A program made the translations under genes and the position numbers. Source: Eoetvoesiella caeni (GTDB lineage Bacteria; Pseudomonadota; Gammaproteobacteria; Burkholderiales; Burkholderiaceae_B). From it: a stretch of DNA of 64,000 bases. The stretch spans positions 1-64,000 of the forward strand of contig NZ_QNRQ01000003.1 in the NCBI RefSeq assembly GCF_003315175.1, in the 5' to 3' direction. A model generated the notes under the pieces. That model ran no database searches. It had not been told where the DNA came from and saw only the letters and a program-made list of their open reading frames with translations. Of this stretch, positions 54,362-61,278 are shown piece after piece (position 1 is the first letter of the stretch; each line of letters starts with the position of its first letter).

Positions 54362-54877
54362 TCAGCTCGCGGGCTTCAGCAAGCGGGTCACAAGCGCTTT
54401 GGCGGATGCCCTCCATGGCTGCAAGTCCGCCTCCTTGGCCAGCTCGAACTCACTGAACTCGAACCCCGGAGCCACAGTGCACCCCACAAAAGCGAAAGTG
54501 CCCGGCTCGGCCAGTTCGGCCGCAAACCAGCAGCCGGCGGGCACCGCTGCCTGGAATACACAAGCTGAAGACTCAAGCGCACTGCCCAGGCGGTGCGTCA
54601 GAAGTTCGCCGCCCGGAAGCAAAACGTGTACAAGCAAAGGACTACCGGCATAGAAATGCCAGACTTCGTCCGACGCTATGCGATGCCAGGCCGAAAAAGC
54701 ATTGTTGTCCAGCAAATAATAAATAGCCGTCGAGGCGCTGCGTTCCTGGCCCGACGCCAGATTCACCTGTTGCTTGCCGCGATAGGTTTCGCTGTAATAG
54801 CCGCCTTCAGGATGCGGCGATAGATTGAACCGCCGCACCAGGCTTGCAACCTGCAAAGCCCCGCCTTTCACTTCCAC
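54362..54877 (-). CDS. Cupin, DUF985 family
   Basis: 171 residues, single small cupin: FNLSPHPEGGYYSETY, STAIYYLLDNNAFSAWHRI, DEVWHFYAGSPLLVHVL and VGCTVAPGFEFSEFELA. DUF985/Cupin_5 proteins have unknown substrates; some are epimerase-like. His and Glu of the metal site can be seen (HRI..DEVWH). Its start lies within the 3' end of the upstream nucleosidase gene (10-base overlap), so the two are co-translated. Confidence 0.88.
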   Translation of the reverse strand: MEVKGGALQVASLVRRFNLSPHPEGGYYSETYRGKQQVNLASGQERSASTAIYYLLDNNAFSAWHRIASDEVWHFYAGSPLLVHVLLPGGELLTHRLGSALESSACVFQAAVPAGCWFAAELAEPGTFAFVGCTVAPGFEFSEFELAKEADLQPWRASAKALVTRLLKPAS

Positions 54878-55818
54878 GCCGCCAAAAAAGCCAGCAGGAC
54901 CTTGGCAGAATTGTCTGCGGCGACGTTCATGAAAGTGTGCATTTCATTGGCGCCATCGCCGCCTCCGGCCAAATCGCTAAGCGAACGAAACGCAATGAAC
55001 GGCACGCTATTGCTGTAGGCCACCATGGCGCAGGCGGCGCTTTCCATGTCCAGCACATTGGCCTTGAAGGCCTGGAACACGTACTTGCGAAAAGCCGCGT
55101 TGTCGACAAAGGCCTGGCCCGATACGCCGTTGCCGCCGACCACCAGCCTGGGCTGCCGTGCCAGGCAGTCGTCCTTTGCCGTGCAGCCGTTCAGTTCGAC
55201 GCTTTGCAAGGTCTTGGCAATGGCCAGCATGGCCGGGTCGACGTCGAACCAGAACTTCTTGCGCAGTTGGGGATCGGCCGCGGATCTGACGTAAACGGGC
55301 CGGGTATGCATCATGCCGAAACTGGGCAGTCCGGTGTCGTTGCCGTCGCCCGTATCGCGATAAACCCCGGGCGCAAGCTCGCGGCCCATCAAGACTTCCA
55401 GATACTGTCCCCAGCGCTCGACCACGGTCACGTCGCCAATATGAAGCTGGGGATTCACCCCGCCGGCTATTCCGCTAAAGACAAGATGGGTAACGGTAAA
55501 ACGATCCAATGCCAATTGCGTATTCATGGCGGCATTGACCATGCTGATGCCGCTTAGAAACAGCACTACCGGCTTGCCCTGCAAGACCCCGGTTGTAAAT
55601 TCCACGCCGTTGACCGAATACTTGCGGGACTGCTCCATCCGCTTGAACAATAGCGTCAATTCGGGCTCGAAAGCCGAAACTATCGCAATACGAGGAGTAT
55701 TATCGAGGAGTTCGCCGGCGGCCTGCACGGGACGCACCGCACATAAAGCGAAAAGCACAATGAACGGCACAAGACGAAGCAGCGGCAAGCGGCGAAAAAG
55801 CGCAAAATCCGAACGCAT
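54868..55818 (-). CDS. Exported purine nucleoside phosphorylase/nucleosidase family protein
   Basis: 316 residues. The PNP_UDP_1 fold is visible: RIAIVSAFEPELTLLF, VVLFLSGISMVNAAMNTQ, LVFSGIAGGVNPQLHIGD and the substrate-binding NVLDMESAACAMVAY with a following SDLAGG. These match the MTA/SAH nucleosidase and related hydrolases. Unlike the cytoplasmic enzymes it begins with a clear signal peptide (LLRLVPFIVLFALCAV, cleavage near VQA), implying a periplasmic location. Its role there, perhaps salvage of extracellular nucleosides, is inference. Overlaps the cupin gene by 10 bases. Confidence 0.85.
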   Translation of the reverse strand: MRSDFALFRRLPLLRLVPFIVLFALCAVRPVQAAGELLDNTPRIAIVSAFEPELTLLFKRMEQSRKYSVNGVEFTTGVLQGKPVVLFLSGISMVNAAMNTQLALDRFTVTHLVFSGIAGGVNPQLHIGDVTVVERWGQYLEVLMGRELAPGVYRDTGDGNDTGLPSFGMMHTRPVYVRSAADPQLRKKFWFDVDPAMLAIAKTLQSVELNGCTAKDDCLARQPRLVVGGNGVSGQAFVDNAAFRKYVFQAFKANVLDMESAACAMVAYSNSVPFIAFRSLSDLAGGGDGANEMHTFMNVAADNSAKVLLAFLAAWK

Positions 55819-56095
55819 CAGGTCAACCCCGGCAAATTATGTAAGTGTTTGCAATACTACCGCAACTGGTGGCATGGCTGCAGTCGCGCCGGACATCAAA
55901 CGGATGCGTGGCAGCCTGGCCGCCATGCCGGCCTTGCCGAATTAGCTAATATATTCGCCTTTATCCGCGTTTTTAAGGGTTAATCCTAGCAATCAATTTA
56001 AGAAGACCATGTAAGCCACTAATATATTGGTATTATTTTAATTTTCTGATATGATTTGCCTCAACCAAGAATCTTAATCATTTATAAGCACGGCC

Positions 56096-57193
56096 ATGCA
56101 AGCTACCCGGAATCAAGCGCCCCTGTGGGTATTGGCATATACGCTCATGTTTATCCTGAGCCTTTGCCTCAATGCCTCGGCCCAGGCCCAAACACAGCAG
56201 CCCTCCAGCCGTACGCATTCCGCAAAAAAAACGGCCAGCACCCAGCAATCCGCCAAGAAAAAACCAACCGCCAAAACCACCGCCCGCAAGAGCAAAGTTG
56301 CACAACGCCAAAGCCTGCGTTCCGCAACCGGGCGCTCAAGCGCCGCAAGCAAAAACGGCCACAAGGTTCAAGTAGCCCTGCGCGAAAGCCGCCTGGGCGA
56401 TATAACGCCTCGCAGCAGCCATTCAGCCCCCGGCAGCTCGGCCCAGTTGCGCTCCGAGGCTGCTTTCGTCATCGACCTGCAAACCTCGGCGGTTCTTTAC
56501 GATAAAAACAGCACAGAAGTTCGGCCCATTGCTTCCATCTCCAAGTTGATGACGGCATTGATTGTGGCCGAAGCCCGCCTTCCCATGGACGAAATGCTCA
56601 GCATCAGCGAAGACGATGTTGACCGTTTGCGCCACTCGCGCTCGCGGCTTGCCGTCGGCACCCGCCTTAGCCGCGCCGACATGCTGCACCTGGCTTTGAT
56701 GTCGTCCGAGAACCGCGCCGCACACGCGCTGGGCCGCCATTACCCTGGCGGTTTACCGGCCTTTGTCCGGGCCATGAACGACAAAGCGCGCGCTCTGGGC
56801 ATGCGCAATACGCATTTTGTCGAACCCACCGGCCTATCGACCGACAACGTTTCCACCCCGCGCGATCTGGCCAAGCTTTTGGCCGCTGTAAACAAGCAAG
56901 CCCTTATCCACCGATACACTACCGACGAAAGCTATCAGGTTGCGCTAAACGGTGGTCGCCAGCTTACGTATAACAATACCAATGGCTTGGTCAAGAATTC
57001 AAACTGGGACATCAAAATATCCAAGACCGGCTTCATCAACGAAGCGGGCGAATGCCTGGTCATGGTTACACGCATCGACAACCGCGATGTCGCCATGGTG
57101 TTCTTGAACTCCACTGGGCGCTACTCCCGCATCGGCGATGCCGTCCGCATGCGCAACTACGTTGAAAACAACACTCTGCTTGCCATGCTTTAA
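56096..57193 (+). CDS. pbpG: D-alanyl-D-alanine endopeptidase PbpG (PBP7)
   Basis: 365 residues. Signal anchor at ~10-30, a low-complexity Lys/Ser/Thr-rich linker to ~115, then the serine-type penicillin-binding fold with SISK (Ser147/Lys150), SSEN (Ser204-Asn206) and KTG (310-312). PBP7 cleaves D-Ala-meso-DAP cross-links in the periplasm. Its basic linker is longer than in E. coli and may bind the wall. The 277 bases upstream hold an AT-rich stretch but no certain promoter. Confidence 0.92.
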   Translation: MQATRNQAPLWVLAYTLMFILSLCLNASAQAQTQQPSSRTHSAKKTASTQQSAKKKPTAKTTARKSKVAQRQSLRSATGRSSAASKNGHKVQVALRESRLGDITPRSSHSAPGSSAQLRSEAAFVIDLQTSAVLYDKNSTEVRPIASISKLMTALIVAEARLPMDEMLSISEDDVDRLRHSRSRLAVGTRLSRADMLHLALMSSENRAAHALGRHYPGGLPAFVRAMNDKARALGMRNTHFVEPTGLSTDNVSTPRDLAKLLAAVNKQALIHRYTTDESYQVALNGGRQLTYNNTNGLVKNSNWDIKISKTGFINEAGECLVMVTRIDNRDVAMVFLNSTGRYSRIGDAVRMRNYVENNTLLAML

Positions 57194-57220
57194 AGCTTGG
57201 GGCGCTAGCCTGAAAACGCT

Positions 57221-58006
57221 ATGTGCATAGCCTATCTGGCCATCGGAACGCATCCCGACTGGCCGCTTTTCATTGCCGCCAACCGCGACGAGTTCCATAA
57301 TCGCCCGACCAAGCCCGCGGCGCCCTGGCCGCAACGGCCCGACATAATTTCAGGCATAGACAGCCAGGCTCACGGCACTTGGCTGGGGATTACCCGCCAA
57401 GGGCGCTACGCCTTTCTGACCAATTATCGGGATCCCGCCGCATTCATTGCCGACGCCCCCTCGCGCGGCGAACTGAGCAGCCAGTATCTTGAAGGATATG
57501 AAGCTCCGCAGGACTACGCCCGCCGGCGCATGGCCGAAGCTTCCGCCTACAACGGCTTTAACTTGATTGTCGGCAACCCCGCGGGCGCTTGCTATGTCAG
57601 CAATCGGCTGCCTGCCGGACAAATGCGCGAACTGGGTGCCGGCCGCTATGTCATTTCCAATCATCTGCTCGATACCCCATGGCCCAAGGCCGAACGCTTG
57701 CGCCATGCGCTGGACCGCTATCCGTCGGAACAATTGTGCCGCACGCTGACGCCGGTTTTCGAGATACTAAGAGACGGCACGCAAGCGCTCGACGCCGATT
57801 TGCCCGCCACAGGCCTGTCTTTAGAACGAGAGCGCCTGCTTAGCAGCCCTTTTATCATTAGCCCCGATTACGGCACACGCTGCTCGACCGTCATCGCCAT
57901 ACACGCCAGCGGACGGGTTTTGTTCAGTGAAACCAGCTATGCTCCCGACGGCCAAGTCAGCGAACGCCACGACTGGCCGTTCACGCTGGAGCCGGGACGG
58001 GCCTGA
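57221..58006 (+). CDS. NRDE family protein
   Basis: 261 residues beginning MCIAYLAIGTHPDWPLFIAANRDEF-like; the terminal Met-Cys and NRDE motif are family hallmarks and suggest an N-terminal nucleophile hydrolase with Cys2 as nucleophile. GTWLGITRQGRYAFLTNYRD, YVISNHLLDTPWPK and GTRCSTVIAI also fit. Related to eukaryotic TANGO2, implicated in haem handling. It starts 28 bases after pbpG and converges with the esterase gene. Confidence 0.88.
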   Translation: MCIAYLAIGTHPDWPLFIAANRDEFHNRPTKPAAPWPQRPDIISGIDSQAHGTWLGITRQGRYAFLTNYRDPAAFIADAPSRGELSSQYLEGYEAPQDYARRRMAEASAYNGFNLIVGNPAGACYVSNRLPAGQMRELGAGRYVISNHLLDTPWPKAERLRHALDRYPSEQLCRTLTPVFEILRDGTQALDADLPATGLSLERERLLSSPFIISPDYGTRCSTVIAIHASGRVLFSETSYAPDGQVSERHDWPFTLEPGRA

Positions 58007-58021
58007 GCTTCACGGAAATCT

Positions 58022-58777
58022 TTAATGCAGGGTCGGCCCGGGCTTGCCCGGCTCGTCGTCGAAATCCAGGTCAAGGTCGTCATCGGCCGCGGGACCCTGT
58101 TCTTTAAGGCTGCCCAACGCTTCTTGCCAGCTACGCAAAGGGATGCAGGTCTGCAAGCGTACAACAGCCTGCTCGACCAGAGCCTCGTGCATTTCATGGC
58201 CTACGCCGGAAGCGATGTCCAGGGTTGCGTCGCCCTGCAAATCGGCAAGATGCCCATGCAGGCTGCGAATATCGGCAACCGGAATAAACGGATCGTCGGT
58301 GCCATGCAGGAAATGCAAGGTGGTGGCCGGCGGCGCCATGCCAGGCAACTGAGCGTAGCAGCCTGAAAAGGCCAGTACCCTGCCCGCCAGGTCAGGCTGG
58401 GCCAGGCTGGCTTCAAGCGCAATCGTGGCGCCATGATCGAAACCAGCCAAAGCGGTATGTTCGCCGGTTAAACCGTATTTGGCCTGTACCTGCTGGATAT
58501 ATGCAATAAGCGCCGGCAATGCCGCCTGCACCCGCTCGATGTAATTGCTTTCATCCAGGCCCGACAGGTCGAACCAGCTATATCCGTCCTGGCTGTCGGA
58601 GACGGTTCCATAAGGGAGGATGATCAGGGCCTGCGGGAAGGCGCGTTTAATGGCCTGGGTCAAGGACTCGAGCTGGCCTGGGTTGCTCGAGGCCCCATGC
58701 AGCAGCAAAAACAACTGCTTGGGTTGGCTCGATACCGGAACATAAATAATAGGATTTGGCACGGCGGTCTGGGTCAT
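58022..58777 (-). CDS. YpfH-like alpha/beta hydrolase with Asp in place of the nucleophile Ser
   Basis: 251 residues, carboxylesterase/phospholipase family related to YpfH: LFLLLHGASSNPGQL, LILPYGT, then the nucleophile elbow, Asp161/162 in HGTDDPFIPV and His194 in GVGHEMHEAL. The elbow reads AGFDHGATIALE, so the expected GFSQG serine is Asp114 (codon GAT). Asp nucleophiles occur in haloalkane dehalogenases and epoxide hydrolases, so this may be an altered activity or an inactive relative. Residues 231-242 form an acidic tail. The start at 58777 has a weak ribosome site. Confidence 0.8.
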   Translation of the reverse strand: MTQTAVPNPIIYVPVSSQPKQLFLLLHGASSNPGQLESLTQAIKRAFPQALIILPYGTVSDSQDGYSWFDLSGLDESNYIERVQAALPALIAYIQQVQAKYGLTGEHTALAGFDHGATIALEASLAQPDLAGRVLAFSGCYAQLPGMAPPATTLHFLHGTDDPFIPVADIRSLHGHLADLQGDATLDIASGVGHEMHEALVEQAVVRLQTCIPLRSWQEALGSLKEQGPAADDDLDLDFDDEPGKPGPTLH

Positions 58778-58974
58778 GGCGGCATGGAATCGGCAAGATA
58801 TTAAAAGAAAACCGGCCAGGTGTTCAGGACGCGTGGGCGGATCAAACCTCAATAATAATATATCGCACTGCCAGCCTGCCTCGCTAATTCTTGGGCTCGC
58901 AGGCTAAGGCGGCAAACGGCTTGCCCTGGTATCAGCCCCGAATGTAATCCAGCTTGTTCCACACGCCAAGAATA

Positions 58975-58990
58975 CTGTATATTAATACAG
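58975..58990. promoter_or_regulatory. LexA (SOS) box of the imuA-imuB-dnaE2 operon
   Basis: CTGT-ATATTAAT-ACAG matches the CTGT-N8-ACAG LexA consensus exactly and is perfectly palindromic outwards by two more bases. It lies about 65 bases before imuA and overlaps the likely -10 region, with a TTGTTC -35 candidate 17 bases upstream. It makes the operon SOS-inducible. The remainder of the 278-base gap from 58778 holds nothing further. Confidence 0.9.
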
Positions 58991-59055
58991 TATAAATACA
59001 GGCTTGAATTCTTGTGGAATATCTGTATTGCTTTTCTTCTTTGCCGGCGCATGCC

Positions 59056-59781
59056 ATGAAACCCCTGCCTTCCATACTGCAGCATCCAGAACATATCCAC
59101 CCCTCTCTTTGGCGCGGATCGCAACTGGCGCAAGCCGCCTGCTCCACCATCTCCACAGGTTTCGATCAACTCGATCGCGAGCTTCCCGGGTTGGGCTGGC
59201 CTTTGGGCGCACTAACCGAACTGGCGCTAAGCCGTTCCGGCATCGGCGAAATCCATCTGCTGGGGCCCGCCTTTTCCCGCCTGCCCCCTGAACGCCGCAT
59301 TGCTCTTGTGCAACCGCCTTATGTGCCTTATGCGCAGTGCTGGCACAACTGGCAGCTTGATGCGCGCCGGTTGCTCTGGGTGCGGTCCGGCAGCAATGGC
59401 GATGCCTTATGGGCCTGCGAGCAAATCCTGAAACACAACACTTGTGCCGCCTTGCTTTGCTGGCTCTCGAATGTCCACTCCGCCAGCCTGCGCCGGCTGC
59501 ACCTGGCGGCGCGGCAAAGCGAAACCATGCTCATACTGCTACGCCCGCAAATCGCCTTGCAGCAAAGCAGCATAGCGCCTTTGCGCTTAAGCCTGGTGCC
59601 CTGCCGGCAAGGGCTGGAAATATCCATAGTCAAACGCCAGGGTCCAAGCTGCGGCCAACCGGTTTTCATCGCGCTTTACCCTGCCGCATCTTCTCCCAGG
59701 AATTCGTCCCATGTCTCTTTGGATCGGGCTTTGCCTGCCTTGCCACAGCCTGGACACGCTTTTTCCCCTGTGGCCCACTAA
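59056..59781 (+). CDS. imuA: ImuA-type SOS mutagenesis protein
   Basis: 241 residues. A RecA-like fold without the full Walker set: ISTGFDQLDRELPGLGWPLG, ELALSRSGIGEIHLL, CAALLCWLSNVHSASLRRL. ImuA proteins assist the translesion polymerase ImuC (DnaE2). Begins at the ATG at 59056 (MKPLPSILQHPEHIHPSLWR); an upstream in-frame ATG at 59014 adds 14 odd residues. Its last 71 bases overlap the start of imuB in another frame. Confidence 0.85.
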   Translation: MKPLPSILQHPEHIHPSLWRGSQLAQAACSTISTGFDQLDRELPGLGWPLGALTELALSRSGIGEIHLLGPAFSRLPPERRIALVQPPYVPYAQCWHNWQLDARRLLWVRSGSNGDALWACEQILKHNTCAALLCWLSNVHSASLRRLHLAARQSETMLILLRPQIALQQSSIAPLRLSLVPCRQGLEISIVKRQGPSCGQPVFIALYPAASSPRNSSHVSLDRALPALPQPGHAFSPVAH

Positions 59782-61255
59782 AACTCCTTTGGCTGCCGTG
59801 CTCGAACAAGACCGCATCCATGCCTTGACGCCCGCCGCCCAGACCCAAGGCCTGCGCCTGGGCATGCGCCGCGCCACCGCCGCAAGCCTGCTTCCCGAAG
59901 CGGCCTTGCTGAATCGCAACCCGCAGGCAGAACAACAAAGCCTGCAACGCCTTGCCCTTGACCTGCTTCAATACACGCCCAATATCGTGCTTGGCGAAGC
60001 CGGCGTTTTCTCCGGCCTGTTGCTGGAGGTAAGCGCCAGCCTGATGCTATTCAAAGGAATACGCGCCTTATGCCGGGATATCCGGGCGACGCTGCAGCGG
60101 CATCAAGCGCTTTGCTACCGCCTCAGCACAGCGCCCACGGCCCAGGGTGCAAAACTCTTGGCCAGCCAAAGCCAAACGGTTTTACGCCGCGCTGTAAAAC
60201 TAAAAACCTTGCACCGCATGCTCGATCCTTTGCCGATCAACCTGCTGGTTTCCCAGAAAAATTTTTTGAACTGGTTCAAAGGCCTTGGCTGCCGTACCTT
60301 GGCGCACTTGCAACAGCTGCCCCGCAACGGCGTGCGCCAACGCAGCGACCCGGCCATTATCCAGGGCCTGGACACCGCCTATGGACGCAGCCCTGAATCT
60401 TTTGCCTGGTTTCAGCCACCTGAACTTTTCTCGCTGCGCCACGACCTGCTGGAAAATCTGGAGCACACTCATGCCGTCCAGTTTGTGGCCAAGCATCTTA
60501 TCGAACAGCTCTGCACATGGCTGCATGCCCGGCAGTGTGCAGCCGACACCCTGGTTTTTTTACTGCACCACGAAAAAGGCCGCCATGCCCTGCCGCCAAG
60601 CCGCCTGCTCTTATTGCTATCCCAACCCGGCTGGCAGCCCGAAGACTTCATGCGCGTACTGGCCGAGCAACTGCGCCAATTCACATTGCGCGCCCAGGTC
60701 ATCGCGCTGGAGCTTTCCATTCCCGCCGTTCAGTCGCGGCCTGAGCCCAGCCTAAGCTTGTTCCCCGAGCCGGCCCAGTGGCAGACCGACGAGCTGCGCT
60801 TGCTTGACCTGTTGCGTGCACGCCTGGGCGGCGAAAACCTGCTCCAACCCCAGCCCTTTGCCGACCACCGCCCCGAACGGGCCAATATATGGGCTCCCAT
60901 GGCCCCGACATCCGGAAAAAAAACAGCCACGCTTGCCCGCACCCCAAACGAGACTAGCGCTTGGGCCTGTCGTCAAAGCGCTGAATTTCTCAGACTAGAC
61001 CCGCATGCCCGGCCATTTTGGTTGCTGGCCCAGCCTTGCGCGCTGGATACCAGCAACGACCGCCCCGTTTACCGGAACGCCGTCTTGCGTCTTATTCGGG
61101 GACCTGAACGAATAGAAAGCGGCTGGTGGGACGGCACCGGCAATGAACAGCGCGATTACTTTATTGCCCAAGACCCTCAATTCGCGCGTTATTGGATTTA
61201 CCGTCAGCGCGCATCGCTCGAGGCCCGCTGGTTTTTGCATGGCCTGTTCGGCTAA
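59711..61255 (+). CDS. imuB: ImuB, Y-family polymerase-like protein without catalytic residues
   Basis: 514 residues. N-terminus SLWIGLCLPCHSLDTLFPLW is ImuB type. The Y-family catalytic DxD and SIDE motifs are absent (GVFSGLLLEVSASLM sits where an acidic pair is expected), as in other ImuB proteins, which serve as sliding-clamp adaptors rather than polymerases. A likely beta-clamp binding site is SLSLFPEP. C-terminal ~60 residues (WWDGTGNEQRDYFIAQ, LEARWFLHGLFG) are family-typical. Confidence 0.88.
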   Translation: MSLWIGLCLPCHSLDTLFPLWPTKTPLAAVLEQDRIHALTPAAQTQGLRLGMRRATAASLLPEAALLNRNPQAEQQSLQRLALDLLQYTPNIVLGEAGVFSGLLLEVSASLMLFKGIRALCRDIRATLQRHQALCYRLSTAPTAQGAKLLASQSQTVLRRAVKLKTLHRMLDPLPINLLVSQKNFLNWFKGLGCRTLAHLQQLPRNGVRQRSDPAIIQGLDTAYGRSPESFAWFQPPELFSLRHDLLENLEHTHAVQFVAKHLIEQLCTWLHARQCAADTLVFLLHHEKGRHALPPSRLLLLLSQPGWQPEDFMRVLAEQLRQFTLRAQVIALELSIPAVQSRPEPSLSLFPEPAQWQTDELRLLDLLRARLGGENLLQPQPFADHRPERANIWAPMAPTSGKKTATLARTPNETSAWACRQSAEFLRLDPHARPFWLLAQPCALDTSNDRPVYRNAVLRLIRGPERIESGWWDGTGNEQRDYFIAQDPQFARYWIYRQRASLEARWFLHGLFG

Positions 61256-61278
61256 AACGCTTTCAAGCCGCCTACGCC

